Part shown: in pieces, positions 22,401-31,733 of the stretch
Layout: each line of letters starts with the position of its first letter
How positions within the stretch are numbered: the first letter of the stretch is position 1
NCBI RefSeq assembly: GCF_902459465.1
Contig: NC_047083.1
Location: 1,242,501-1,306,500 of the forward strand
Reading direction: 5' to 3'
Length of the DNA stretch: 64,000 nt
From: Asterias rubens
Taxonomy: Eukaryota; Echinodermata; Asteroidea; Forcipulatida; Asteriidae
Translations under genes and position numbers: made by a program
The notes under the pieces: generated by a model
What the model was told of the DNA's origin: nothing
What the model saw: only the letters and a program-made list of their open reading frames with translations
Database searches by the model: none

Positions 22401-24596
22401 CGATTTCTCTTTCGAATTCTCGGGGGCTGAAAATAAACAAGGAGCACAAATAAATTAAATGGAGAGAAATTCAGCGAGGACAGGTCCCTAAGTAGAAAAA
22501 CAGTGTAATTGTTTGAAAAATATTCTCTAACTGAGAGGAAAATATATTGGGGCTGAAATAAATAAGGGGCACAAATAAACCAAGTTCAGTGTAGAAAGGT
22601 CCCTAAGTAGAAAAACAGTATAATAGTTTGAAAAATATTCTTTAATTGAGAAGGAAAGTTAAACTAAAACTACCAATGTGACTAAAGGATGTTTCAAATC
22701 AACTGAAGGCTAGACGATGACGATTGAAATTTACCTGGTAAGTCTGCTGCGACCTAGCGTTCCAAAGTCTATTATTTACGCATATTGGCCTGCTACGCTA
22801 GCTTGCGCTCGGAGAGAACCAAGTGTTACTTACGTTGCCCCTTCTTGGAGGTGTGGGTACATTTTCTTTGACAGGTGACGGCCGGTTCCTACCAGCGCTA
22901 CGGAGGCTCATCAGAGCCTCCACAGAGGAGTCTAAAACAATAAGAATAATTTAGTAACAATTTAAGGAACCATAGAAATAAAAAAATACAAATTTTAAAT
23001 AAGGGAATCAATGTGATGTGGTGAAGAGGTTTTCAACTAGTGGTTTAATCCAAACGAGGCCTGGTTCTTAATAATTTTAGCGAGACGAAGTCGAGGTAAA
23101 TTATCAAGAACAAGGCCTCGGCGGGTTTAAACCACTAGTTGAAAACCGATTCAACACACTTTGATTCCCATTCATAAATACCTTTTTGGTTAAAAGGCGA
23201 AATAAAGTAAGAAACTCTGTAAAACTTATCCATTTCCGAGTGCTTGAGCTCTGTTTCCACCTCCATGGTATGTTCAGATTGTACATGTACGATGTTCGTA
23301 TGCGTGCGTTCGTGACGCGCTCTCAACCAATAGGAATAGCGAAACTGTCTGAGGTATTTATGAATTGAATTTAATCCCGATCACGAATATAGTTTTCTTT
23401 GAGCAAGACACTTAATTGCTTCGTTTCACCCAACCAATCACAAAATAATAAATGAACAGTACTTGAAGTGGTTCCTCAAAAAGAAATTTAGTTGTTATGG
23501 TTATAATTTTTTTAGGAGTATTTTTTACCAATCTATGACCATACACAGCTTTTAAAATGGCTATTGAAAACTTATGAAAATGTTATTTTTCTGATCTAAT
23601 GAAATTGGCAAAGAATTTGATGTAGAAACTTTGGATTTATATATGCATGTGTTGTGGCTGAGCGGTCTAGCACACCAAATTAATTAAAATCTCGCTACCG
23701 GCATTTTTAAATCCTTGAGCAAGACCCTCCACTGTGAATGTGATACGCTGAATGAAATAGAATTTAGAAGTAATCAAGAAAGCATATAATTAAAAATTAT
23801 AATAAATATTTGGGCAGAGTCCAGAGAGACAGACAAGGTCCTGCGCGAATTGACTACATAATTATTTGTCATCATGTGTTTGTTTTCTAACTGAATTTGA
23901 ATGAGCACTTTCATTCACGAATCAGTTTATGTTTTGGGAAAGTTTCCGTATGGCGCCATCACACTTTTTCATTCGATATGAAATAGTATAGAATCTAATT
24001 TACTTCAATGAGATATTCCTTTCTGTAAAAAATGAGTGAAAAAGTGGTTGCGCCATACGGAAAGATCCATTTGTTTTTTTTAAACTCTTCAATAATTCAT
24101 CAACAAAACTTCAAAATAAAAAGTTCAACAAAACAAAATGAAATTGAAAAACCAAAGACAAAGTAACAAATATTCTGCATGATTAAAACACAAAACTAAC
24201 ACTAAGATACACGAAGGACTTAATTATGACAAAATATTAATTATGAGAGTTTGGTCGATTTGGTAATTGCGAGAGCTATTTTTCAGGAGGTCAACAATTT
24301 TTGCAAAAAGCGCCATGCAGACATTTTGAATATTGCACGACGTCTACATGTGGCGAATCGTGTGGACACGTACACCAGACTATTTCTTGCGCAGTTCACA
24401 ACCCGTACAAATTTCCCGACAGTTTTCACACATAAAATAACACCAAGTACAAATATCAATATAGCCAAAAGACACATTAACTATCCGTCAAAATTATTGC
24501 GAAGTTTTAGATTGAAATGCAAATTAATTCTGGAAAAAATCCACCTCGAAAAAGATCGAAATTTTGCTTACTTTCCAAGGCAGCAGCATCCGCCAT
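10455..24596 (-). CDS. LIN9: LIN9, MuvB/DREAM complex core subunit (14 coding exons, 558 aa)
   Basis: Coding exons in transcript order: 24572-24596, 22834-22931, 22316-22426, 21875-22092, 21338-21463, 20579-20742, 19910-20043, 19373-19455, 18867-18999, 18279-18359, 17694-17819, 12559-12738, 11303-11397, 10455-10557. All junctions are GT-AG, and the phases sum to 1677 nt, one uninterrupted frame ending in TGA. The start MADAAALE follows a GC-rich context and splices in frame to exon 2. Residues ~118-215 form the DIRP domain (GVRLKNLLKLPKAYKW, CIYEWFYSNIDK, LTRVEW, RRLMGKPRR). Residues ~235-290 are the Tudor-like segment (LPLVIGTKVTARLR, HDGLFTGQIDAIDT). The C-terminal part is the helical region that contacts LIN52/B-MYB partners in known MuvB complexes, and the end reads QSGMSQMGNLHAFA. 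Length is close to the vertebrate protein. In the family, LIN9 is a nuclear scaffold for DREAM repression in G0/G1 and B-MYB-MuvB activation in G2/M. If exon 12 were read through its donor, a premature stop would follow at 12493, so splicing at 12559 is required. Intron 11 is about 5 kb and holds a nested exon and promoter. Confidence 0.95.
10685..11300. other. LIN9 intron 13 repeat content
   Basis: At 10690-10800 there is a segment similar to the 192-bp tandem unit at 42436-42955 (CAGAGCTGC...TTGCAATCA...GATTTTGTACAACATTCAG). A SINE/LINE-like block near 11180-11240 (AAGAAAGACTCTGCTAGTGT, GAAACATCAG) recurs in decayed form at 16070 and 57890. No gene. Confidence 0.4.
11482..11916. mobile_element. 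Family C palindromic MITE in LIN9 intron 12
   Basis: Long imperfect inverted repeat. The left half, TAAAGGATTCGGGTACTTTT...CACAGATTTACATTAAACTT, is mirrored by the right half ...AAGTTTAATGTAAATCTGTG. A shared inner block, TTTTTGAGAAATGAGTAAAA, occurs in both arms. Related copies or halves lie at 17852, 22155, 41893 and 42964. Confidence 0.65.
12188..12435. mobile_element. Family B MITE, near-complete copy
   Basis: Ends are CAGGGCCAAATTTCATAGAG and, inverted, GCTCTATGAAATTGGGCCCTG. The interior is symmetrical, with AAATTTCTTTCTTGATAAAA paired with the reverse complement near 12370. It lies in LIN9 intron 12, about 125 bp downstream of exon 12's donor. Confidence 0.75.
12880..13200 (-). mobile_element. 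LINE reverse-transcriptase C-terminal fragment
   Basis: The minus strand reads an RT-end motif (RFLETIKSVHAPAPRLWNSL followed by PHNLRSFNSK) over about 13195-13060. This resembles the C-terminus of CR1/L2-type LINE ORF2 proteins. The segment HNLP is duplicated by a short tandem (PHNLPHNL). Only this piece is left, with no catalytic motif. Confidence 0.55.
14299..14568 (-). CDS. Orphan first exon nested in LIN9 intron 11 (90 codons)
   Basis: An ATG at 14568 (MEDSPTGDVQFAF) opens a 90-codon frame that ends at a usable donor (CACCG|GTAAAT). The peptide is mixed-charge and looks genuinely coding: a basic patch KKSPRKRK, then KIPKHEEEYLNGY, then an acidic run WDDEDEDYDD. I do not recognise the family. 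The exon ends in phase 0, and the next LIN9 exon downstream (12559-12738) also starts in phase 0. It could therefore be an alternative first exon making an N-terminally replaced, short LIN9 isoform lacking DIRP and Tudor. It could equally be exon 1 of a separate nested gene whose other exons I did not find. Read through, the ORF would stop at 14047. The promoter-like block upstream supports real transcription. Confidence 0.5.
14570..14880 (-). promoter_or_regulatory. Cell-cycle-type promoter block: multiple CCAAT boxes plus E2F-like site
   Basis: Upstream of the nested ATG, CCAAT pentamers (either strand) lie at 14578-14582, 14721-14725, 14771-14775, 14799-14803 and 14830-14834. The last three are spaced 28-31 bp, the helical spacing typical of NF-Y-driven promoters. 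TTTTTGCGGGAAA at 14866-14878 matches the E2F consensus. A TTTAAA hexamer beside GCGAT near 14683-14691 could serve as a CHR variant. The combination is known from DREAM/MuvB-regulated genes; function here is inferred. Confidence 0.45.
15920..16140. mobile_element. Family E fragment (GCGGTAACACCATG type)
   Basis: Contains TTTGCGGTAACACCATGTAA, GTTCTGAAAAGAACCGTTGG and a CTCGACGTTTCGATCAGA hairpin. These words recur in scattered fragments at 1390, 19161, 27955, 28460, 35140, 44480, 51349 and 56725. Element type unknown; the fragments have no ORF. Confidence 0.4.
16370..16751. mobile_element. Family A MITE, copy 4 (LIN9 intron 11)
   Basis: Full-length copy with ends TTAAAGGCAGTGGCCACTTT and ...CCAATAGTGTCCAATGTCTTTAA. 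The central palindrome CGAGACCTCAGATT...TTGAGGTCTCG is intact. Confidence 0.75.
17050..17290. repeat. Minisatellite, 73-bp period, about three units
   Basis: CAATATCCACCACACA recurs at 17071, 17144 and 17217. Units contain CACACACTATTCTCCTTGTC. It lies in LIN9 intron 11, about 400 bp upstream (in + coordinates) of exon 11. Confidence 0.8.
18030..18268. repeat. Minisatellite, 49-bp period, next to LIN9 exon 10
   Basis: CCAGTTGATAATCTAA recurs at 18091, 18140, 18189 and 18238, a strict 49-bp period with a degenerate unit before. The array ends only about 10 bp from the donor side of exon 10 (18279-18359), inside LIN9 intron 10. Confidence 0.85.
18548..18841. mobile_element. Two adjacent family B MITE copies
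   Basis: A diverged copy (18548-18647) is followed directly by a second (18649-18841) with AAATTTCAAAGAGCTGC and, inverted, GCAGCTCTATGAAATTGGGCCC. The second ends 25 bp from the donor side of LIN9 exon 9. Confidence 0.6.
19161..19251. repeat. Hairpin of family E ends
   Basis: GAGGTTTTCGGTAACACCATGTG at the left is matched by CACATGGTGTCACCGCAAACCTC at the right (each longer than the quoted core). About 45 bp between could form the loop of a long stem. Confidence 0.6.
20275..20573. mobile_element. MITE-like element with TATATAAGAACT ends, LIN9 intron 6
   Basis: AGTTCTATATAAGAACTGCAG at the left is mirrored by GCGCTCTAGTTCTTATATAT at the right. The interior carries two copies of CAACTTACAAAATGGCCGC, with a YY1-like core, in a GC-richer body. 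It ends 5 bp from the exon 6 donor side (20579). Confidence 0.55.
20880..21040 (-). mobile_element. tRNA-derived SINE fragment
   Basis: The minus strand reads GTGTTGTGGCCGAGTGGTCT, a tRNA-Leu-like A-box region, then a B-box-like stretch, then CTTAAGCAAGATTG. It matches the head of the better copy at 56024-56375. Confidence 0.55.
21053..21224 (-). pseudogene. LIN9: Partial duplicate of LIN9 exon 5 with its donor
   Basis: A ~172-bp block is duplicated in tandem (21053-21224 and 21225-21398). Copy two contains the 3' half of functional exon 5. In copy one the same exon piece is decayed: the in-frame CGA of RR has become TGA (stop) and W has become R, and no acceptor or 5' half is present. The donor (GGTGAGTA) is still intact. 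It is therefore a dead pseudo-exon that keeps a splice donor. Confidence 0.75.
22095..22130. repeat. (CAA)n microsatellite beside LIN9 exon 4 acceptor
   Basis: About ten CAA units; on the transcribed strand this is a TTG-rich run directly preceding the exon 4 acceptor and probably serves as its pyrimidine-rich tract. Confidence 0.75.
23029..23158. mobile_element. Palindromic MITE (CAACTAGTGGTTTAA ends)
   Basis: GGTTTTCAACTAGTGGTTTAA at the left pairs with TTAAACCACTAGTTGAAAACC at the right, a perfect ~20-bp inverted repeat in LIN9 intron 1. Confidence 0.7.
23650..23830 (+). mobile_element. Truncated tRNA-derived SINE
   Basis: GTTGTGGCTGAGCGGTCTAG resembles a tRNA-Leu/Ser-like A-box. The downstream TCCTTGAGCAAGACCCTCC is the same body motif as at 55310 and 56115. 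Confidence 0.5.
23939..24066. mobile_element. Short MITE (TTTCCGTATGGCGCC ends)
   Basis: TTTCCGTATGGCGCCATCAC at the left is mirrored by GTGGTTGCGCCATACGGAAA at the right, with CACTTTTTCA/TGAAAAAGTG just inside. 128 bp, non-coding, in LIN9 intron 1. Confidence 0.75.
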
Positions 24597-24833
24597 CTTG
24601 ACGCGCCTCTTTTTAAAGATTACCCATGAATCCTGGGATATGGAAATCGCTGACGAATAAATCCGGAAATTCCCGAAGTTAAAGTGGGACACGAGGTCAT
24701 CGAACTTTCCCGAATATCACTCGTCAGTTCCGGATGTTCGTGTGCGAAACATCAGGCAAGAATATGACTGTTTTCTGACGAAAACGATTGGGATGTTGTC
24801 CTTTTTGGGAGAAGGATTAACAGTTCAGCCATC
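24597..24833. promoter_or_regulatory. Shared bidirectional promoter of LIN9 and SPTY2D1
   Basis: Only 237 bp separate the two start codons, which point away from each other. The interval is richer in GC than the surroundings, has no TATA box, and carries two ETS-type cores in opposite orientation (ATCCGGAAAT near 24659 and TTCCGGATGT near 24728). An ATTGG (inverted CCAAT) lies at 24788-24792. These are common features of divergent housekeeping promoters. Transcription starts cannot be placed from sequence. Confidence 0.65.
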
Positions 24834-27800
24834 ATGGATTTTCAAAAGTTGCTCGATATTGCCGCCCAGAACAAGAAAAAGGCAGAAATTGAGGTAAATT
24901 ATTGTTGTTTCATTTTCAATTGGCATGCAATGTCACAATGTAATGTGTATTTTCTGCTGATCAACGAAAACGTCTGTCTTTTTCGCATGATGACGTAATC
25001 ATACTGAAAAAATGCAAATTAAAAAATGCATGCTATTTTGAAATTGCCAACAATTTAAATTCAGGTTTTGTTTTTTATTGAAGTTGTTTATCCAACAATT
25101 GCCATTTTGTTTTCCTTCAACTAAAAAATATTTTTTGTTTGTTTACATTTCTTTGTTTATAAAAATGATATAGAACTTAGAAGGGTTTCATAAAAATGGA
25201 AAAAAAATTGTTTTTCAATAATATTAATAAATATTAAAATTAAATAATTCAAATCAAACATCTTTATTAAGCCCAGTTCATCATCGAATTGTCGAAATGC
25301 CAAGCTAATTTCGCAATATAGAGACCTTGTTGCGTAGTAAAGTATGAAGTGTTTTAGACTTTAGAGCAGTTTTATTCCCATTGAATGAATGTTTGTTTAT
25401 TTCTAAATTTACATTTCTAAGTTTTCTTGGATGTAAACCAGTCTTACACATGTCACACACGAAGAAGAAATAAATTTGAGATCTTTGTATTTTATTATAG
25501 CAGAAGTAGAAGGTATTAAACAAAATTTTTTTCTGTTAAACCCCAGGTGATTGTTAACAAGCGGTATACGACGTCCCTTCCACCACCTAAAAAAGAGAAA
25601 CGTTCAGGAGTAGATCGTGCAGCGATAAAAGCAAGACTAGAGAAAAAACAACATGACCAGAAACAAAAAGGTAAGTAAAACATGTTTAAAAAGTCCATGT
25701 TTACTGTCCGAGTCAAACCGCATACAGAATGTTTTACTTAGTTATTGGTAAATTTGTGATTGGAAATGTTGACAAAATTACTGGTGGTCAGCAACCTTAT
25801 AGCTGTTTGAAATAATCAATGAGGGTCATAACCCAAGTCATGAAGAAGACTTCATGCAGCATCTTGAACATCAAGAAGGTCTTGTCTACAACAAAAGGTT
25901 TTGCACTGAGAACATCTTGCAGAAAGCCATCAGAAAAATATTAAAATTTCAAGTTTCAATCTTATTTGATACACCCTTTTCTTTTGTGATCTTTTTGAAA
26001 TGCAGTGCTGGAAGAGGAGTCTAAGAAAAAGGAACTCCTTAAACTACGGGCAGAAACTAAAAGTAAGTCGAAGAAATCAACGGAGAAACCTCAGGAGCAC
26101 AGACGAGATGTAACACCCAAAGAAAACTACAAGGACGGCAAACATGAAGTTAAACATCAATCCTTCATGAAGAAAATTCAGAAAGTTTCTGAGAGGGCTA
26201 GAGACGAGGATGATGTCAAAGTGGTTAGTAAGAGGGCTCCTGATTTGCCGAAAAAGCCTAAGAAGCCAGCTGCTTCCTCAAAGGGACCAATGAGCTATGA
26301 GCAACTATTGGCTTTGGCAGCTAACCAACAGAAGGGGAAATCGTCGGAAGGAAAATCCAAAAAGACTACTGACTCGACCTCCAAGTCCAAGCAAATAAAG
26401 AGTACACCGAAAGTTAGTGAGATGGATCTTAAGAAAGCAGCCGCTGCTCGGAAACTTGGAGAAATGAGGAGGCAAGAGTTTCTCGCACAAAGAAGAGGAA
26501 GTGAGGAAAGTAGCCCTGCTGAAAAATCAAATGGTTCGTCGAAGAACGGAGCAACAAAATCATATAAAATTAATGGAAAGAAGGTCATGTCAGAACTGCA
26601 GAGAGCTACGCCAGGATTCAAGAAGCCAGACTCAGTTACCTCAAGACCCAAGACAAGCAACGCGAAGACAAAACATTCCTCCGTGCCAAATGGTGGCATG
26701 AAACACAAAAGTGCCGGCAGCTCTTCAAAAAGCATCCCAAATAATCATGAGAGACGAATGCAACAGCAGACTCCGGAGAGAAAAAAACCACCCATGACTC
26801 TGACTCAGTCCACGGTTGATCAGTATTTAGATAAAGCGCCCTCCTCAGGTCACAGACCCCGTCCAGTTTCCGATCAACGCCCTGAGCCGAAACGTCAGAG
26901 TAAAATGGAAAAGTACTATGATAGAGTGCCCTCTAGCAGCAGACCTCAGCCAGGTTTGGACAGAAGGGCTCCCTCTATGGGCCAGCAGATGCAAAGGAAA
27001 AGACCAGGTGATATATGGTTGTTGTTAATGGCAACTCTTTTTCCTGTTTTTAAATCTTGCCTTCACCATCAATCACTTCTTTCCAAACAGAAGGTTGATC
27101 ATTGGCTCATTCTGGTTTGGCCTTGATGCCCCTTGAAAAGTTTCCCATAGACTTTTATCGTCCAAAGGATTTGCCCCTTGCATATGAAAATGACCTCTAA
27201 AAGATGAAATTCCGTGGCTAGTATGTTACTAAAACAGTCTTGAACGTGTACAACAAAGAAACCCAATGATGCTGTTTGAGTTTATCAAAATGTTGTAGCA
27301 AAATTAAGAAACATTTTTTACACGACATTTTCAAGGAGCTCCAATCAAGGCAATGACCAAAGGTTTGGGAGCAAAAAAACCTCCACAAATTATCTTGGAC
27401 ATCTCTCCTCACCCAACATTGCTTTCATGTCGTTCTATTTCAACCTTATTTTGATTTCCTAAGTGTCGGCTGCTCCATCTTTCCAAGCCAAGCGAGGGCG
27501 TCTCCTTAGCGATGAAGACAGCGACTACGAAGAGGATGGTTTCATCGATGACACGCCCCTTGAAGAAGAAGGAGGGGAGGACGTATCCCACTACATCAAG
27601 GAGATATTTGGATACGACAAATCAAAGTAAGACTTGACATTTTTCATAAGATGATCTTTTCGATCCCAATACTCTAAAATTAAGACCCGGTGCTGCATAC
27701 TCCTCAAGAGTTTGAATGGTCTTAAGACTTCATAAAGCTTGATAAATGGGGGAATAAAGTGGCCATTACATGCCTGTCGTGTCCATCATCAGCAAGCTCT

Positions 27801-28889
27801 GCCCAAATGCACACAAATTGGTTCAAAAGATTATTACAAGTCAACTGACACTTCTTAGAGCCATCACTCTTCACAAAAGAGATTGCTTACATTGTGTCAC
27901 CTTGTCAGAGTTATTTGTCATCTGAATATGTGATTCCGTTATAAAGTACATATGATTTGAGGCATTGCATGGTGAGGTATCAGTATATATTTGGTTTGCG
28001 GTAACACCATGAGTGTATCTACTTGCACAGGTAGAGTTTGTTCTTTAGAGAACTGTCTTGCTATAAATTGTTCTATCGCGGAGTAGATTTATCGGGGGGA
28101 CTTCTCAGTTCTGAAAAGAACTATCCTGCTTTTTAACTACTACCTGTGTGGAAGGTATAGAAAATCGACTGGGACTACTACTTTAGCTTATAGGAATGTA
28201 ATTAACTGTACTACCGCGGAGTGAGTTCTTTAATTGGTCTCAACATTAAGTACATTAGTCAGGTGTTGTTTATCTCACCAGGTACGGGTATGAGAGTGAC
28301 TATGCGCTGAAGAGCATGGAGACAAGTTACCGAGATATCCAGAAAGAAGAAAGGATGAGGTAAGTTTTAAGACTTACATCCTACAAAATTCAAGACTTTA
28401 TTGTTTTACTTTTTCATCAGTTATGTTCTTCTTGTTTTTGTTGATCTTCAAAGATGCTCTTCTTGTATGTTTATTTTTCGGTAACACCTTGTGTGTATAT
28501 CCTTGCCAGCTAAATTATGTTCTTTTGAGAATTTGTCTTGCTTTATATCTACTACTGCAGAGTTTGAATCCTTCTCCAATTCGGGAGACTTCTCTTCTAC
28601 TTCAAAGTAGATTTTTTCAGAATTCGGGAGATTTCTTTAATACTACGGCAGAGTAGAATTTCGGAATTCGAGAGACATTTCAGTTCTGAAAAGAACTGTC
28701 CTGCTTTTTAAGATGTTTTTCTTGTTATCCTTTTTGTTGATCTTCAATTATGTCAATTATGTTCTTTCATTGTTCCTTCTTTCTTTCTTCCACAGCACTC
28801 GCATCGGAATGAGAGAAGATCTTGAAGACATCAGACGAGAAAGAGAAGAGAATAAACGTCTCGCTCAGAAGAAAAAGAAGAAGAGGTAA
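24834..28889 (+). CDS. SPTY2D1: SPT2 homolog, histone chaperone (6 exons, 506 aa)
   Basis: Exons: 24834-24893, 25547-25670, 26006-27007, 27464-27626, 28282-28359, 28796-28889. All have GT-AG borders with matching phases, giving one 1521-nt frame ending in TAA. The N-terminus MDFQKLLDIAAQNKKKAE and the following YTTSLPPPKKEK match the conserved SPT2 N-terminal block. Exon 3 (~334 codons) is low-complexity and rich in Lys, Ser and Pro, with MSYEQLLALAA and a twofold motif (DQYLDKAPSS, KYYDRVPSSS). The C-terminal SPT2 domain (~residues 400-506) is clear: acidic LLSDEDSDYEEDGFIDD, SHYIKEIFGYDK, YESDYALKSMETSYRDIQKE, GMREDLEDIRRE, and a basic KKKKKR tail. In the family this domain binds histones H3-H4 and supports nucleosome recycling during transcription, in the nucleus. 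It is shorter than the ~685-aa human protein, mainly in the disordered middle. The 3' UTR has AATAAA at 29341-29346. The stop codon overlaps a potential splice donor (see separate entry). Confidence 0.95.
27955..28160. mobile_element. Family E fragment in SPTY2D1 intron 4
   Basis: GAGGCATTGCATGGTGAGGT is followed by GGTTTGCGGTAACACCATGA and GTTCTGAAAAGAACTATCC. The same order of motifs recurs at 28460-28710 (intron 5), 51355-51490 and 56725-56870. Confidence 0.5.
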
Positions 28890-29454
28890 CAGCAGATGTT
28901 GAGTTGATGCTGCCATTCTGTCTACCATGTCTCACGATGACACATTGTCTTTGTGGCAACAAGTAAACATCGCAGTGACTATTTTATTTCCATTTATTAT
29001 TTATTTTATTTTGATGAACTGAGGTTGCTCTTGCCAAAAACGGAAAGTACAATAATTTTGTAATTATTCAAAGTCATTGTCAAGTTTATTTCTGCGAAAG
29101 TCCTTTTTCTTGGTTTTTAACAACGCAAAATTTCTGTGTGAATTTTATCACAACATTTTTATTTTGTTGTTTTGGGAACTTTTTATTTTGCCTTTTAGTA
29201 TTGTAGATTTTGATCGTTTTTCTCCCAGAGAGGATAAGTTTTGTGCCATCATTGCAACACTGGCTAAAGCACTTCACACAGCAAAAATATGCACACATGG
29301 TTTCAAATCCAACAACAAAATTATTTCTTAAAAATTTCGAAATAAACCACAATCATCCATCTTTATTTTGATCAAATGCCATTTAACTTGTACTCTACTT
29401 GCTTGCATCAACATTAACTATTTAATTTGTTGTTGTTTATTTAAATCTTTACAG

Positions 29455-29534
29455 AAAAGTGCAAAACATTGAATATCACGTAAACAAACTGAAGAAATAA
29501 GCTTGGATGGGTGTTTCATGTTAGAAGAAATAAA
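29455..29534 (+). other. SPTY2D1: Possible alternative terminal exon of SPTY2D1 with poly(A) signal
   Basis: If exon 6 is cut at AAGAG|GTAACA (after 28885), the TAA stop is removed with the intron. A good acceptor (TTTAAATCTTTACAG, ending at 29454) then joins in frame and adds about 15 residues (KVQNIEYHVNKLKK) before TAA at 29498-29500. An AATAAA follows at 29529-29534. Vertebrate SPT2 ends at about the exon 6 stop, so this is a candidate minor isoform rather than the main product. Confidence 0.4.
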
Positions 29535-29614
29535 ATGCTATAAGAGACTAAATTTAGCAGGTTGATCGACTCATAAGAGACCATAACAGCCACATGCGGC
29601 TTGTATAAAAATAT

Positions 29615-30060
29615 CCACATCAGCAGGGGTCGAAATTGCCACTAGCCCGCCAGCCCCGGACTACCGGATTTACAGCCGGGCTACTCATTTTTCCAGTTTG
29701 ATACCCCCGCGGGCTAGTGGACAAAAAATGCAAAAATCAGTATCACAAACAGCAATGAGTTGTGCTGATGGTTTAGTGTAAAGTTTGTGCCATGGTTCAA
29801 GACATAATGTGTTTTCCGGGCTACCAAAATCTCATCAGGGCTACTAAAAATTCTTGATTCATGAAAGTACACTTAATTTCGACCCCTGACATCAGCCACA
29901 AACGAAAACAAAAATTGGAACTACTTCAGTTCAACCCAAAATCTCATCAGGGCTACTAAAAATTCTTGATTCATGAAAGTACACTTAATTTCGACCCCTG
30001 ACATCAGCCACAAACGAAAACAAAAATTGGAACTACTTCAGTTCAACCGAAAGGGTCATA
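29615..30060. mobile_element. Inverted-repeat element with GGGGTCGAAATT ends plus 112-bp duplication
   Basis: CAGGGGTCGAAATTGCC at 29624 is mirrored by AATTTCGACCCCTGACATC near 29876. The interior holds GGGCTAC words. The right portion together with its flank is duplicated in tandem at a 112-bp offset (AAAATCTCATCAGGGCTAC at 29826 and 29938). Confidence 0.6.
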
Positions 30061-30729
30061 GTAAAGGTCTTGTCTTGAATTGACTTTTTCCAATGTTTTT
30101 CATGGTATGCATTTGTAAAACAAAACAAAATACCTGTTTCGTACTATTTCTCCCAGAAAAACTAATGGAAAACAATAGTTAATTGCCTGACATTTGAACC
30201 CTGCCAGAGAATTTCTCGAAAAGAAAAAAAAAGAAAAGAAAATCACCCAATGTAAGGCACCTCTGTGGTATGGTGAAGAGTTAAAACATAATCTGTGTTG
30301 TTTTGACTTATGTGCCTACTTCCATCTGACTTTAAAATTGTAATAAAAAAATGAGTCCTTATGAATTGATAAAGAATCATCAGTAAACAGATTTTGTGCT
30401 AGGGAATATGGCCCTTTTTGACGGACAGCATTGGCTCATGCTTCGTCAGTTGTTTTGAAAATGCATTTTTTCCTGTTATAAGACTTTGAACAGATGGACA
30501 GAGCCTATGCCACTTTTCGGAAATGGCCCGTGTGTAAACATCAATATGAAATCAATTTCTATGTGCCATCACATTTTGTGAAACATGTGCAAGAAACAAA
30601 GTGCAAACGAGAATAAAGCCTGTGTTTATATATTTAATTGCATTGTAGACTCAATTATTGTATGTTTGTTATTCCTTGACCCTAACCCTATAGTGTATAA
30701 ATAACAAGGGTTTATCAGAACATGGTTTT

Positions 30730-31006
30730 TTGGGGGTAATAATAACAACAAAAAGAATTTATAAAGCGCCAAAGTGCCAAAAAGGCCTCAAAGCGCTAGA
30801 TACAAAGGTAAAAAGCAATTTCCAAAACACAATATTACAATAGGGTTTCCGAAGAAAACAATTTAAAAAGACAATTACAAAAAATGCTACAAGGCATTGG
30901 GTGGGGGTTGGGTGAGGGGTATCTTTCCTCGCCTTCGACCTCTAGGACCCGGCGAGTTTGAATCGTGCTGGGGGCACTAGGAGGATTGGGTTTACAGTCC
31001 CTATCA
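30730..31006 (-). mobile_element. SINE fragment downstream of SPTY2D1
   Basis: Minus strand: GGACTGTAAACCCAATCCTC, a B-box-like CGATTCAAACTCGCCGG, then a body ending with an AAGCGCT...TTTATAAA...TTATTATT-type tail (plus-strand 30735-30800). Abuts the family B MITE at 31004. Confidence 0.45.
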
Positions 31007-31253
31007 GGGCCCAATTTCATAGAGCTGCTAAGCACAAAAATTTGCTTAGCATGAAATTTCTTCCTTGATAAAAACAGGATTACCAACCGAATTTCCAAAT
31101 GATTTTCAGGATAAGCAAATAACAGCTGAATACCACCAAAAAGCAATATGCAACAAACGGAAATTTGGTTGGTAATCCTGTTTTTATCAAAGAAGAAATT
31201 TCGTGCTAAGCAAATTTGTGTGCTTAGCAGCTCTATGAAATTGGGCCCTGACT
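31004..31253. mobile_element. Family B MITE, best-preserved copy
   Basis: Ends TCAGGGCCCAATTTCATAGA and the inverted TCTATGAAATTGGGCCCTGA are near perfect. Inside, GCTAAGCACAAAAATTTGCTTAG and GATAAAAACAGGATTACCAAC (in shortened core form) are mirrored in the other arm. Confidence 0.8.
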
Positions 31254-31733
31254 ACGTGGGTTTTCCTTGACATCTAGGCCTGAAACTTCCATCCATGTCT
31301 CCTCTCCATTGGGTTCTTAGCTAGTACAGTGATTAAATTCGCTTTTATGAGAGCCCTTGGCTTCACAACCGCAATAAATGAATTGAAATTAAACATCAGA
31401 ACACAGAGCAGTCACCGTCCGCCGCACTTGTTATAAAAATAAACCATGGGGACATCTATAGACTCCCAAAATGGCGCAATCAACATTTTATGATAATGAT
31501 GTCGGGGCCTTATTTCATAAAACCTTTAAAGCTTGAACAATTGCTAAGCACAGAAAACTTGCTACCAGAAACTGGTTCTCAGCCAAAATTTCATAAAGTT
31601 TACATTGTTACAACTGGTGCCTCACTCATTTCTTTTGCTAAGCAAAGAAACTTGCTAAGCAGTATTTTCTGCTTAGCATCTTTTATGAACATGGGCCAAG
31701 GTAAACTGGGTCAAAAGGAAATCCGCCGTTGAC

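Noticed and set aside
24251..24601. 116-codon plus-strand ORF upstream of SPTY2D1
   Set aside because: It runs antisense across LIN9 exon 1 and its donor, has no domain and no supporting splice structure.
26295..26735. 146-codon minus-strand ORF
   Set aside because: Antisense shadow of SPTY2D1 exon 3, whose Lys/Ser-rich codons leave the opposite frame open.
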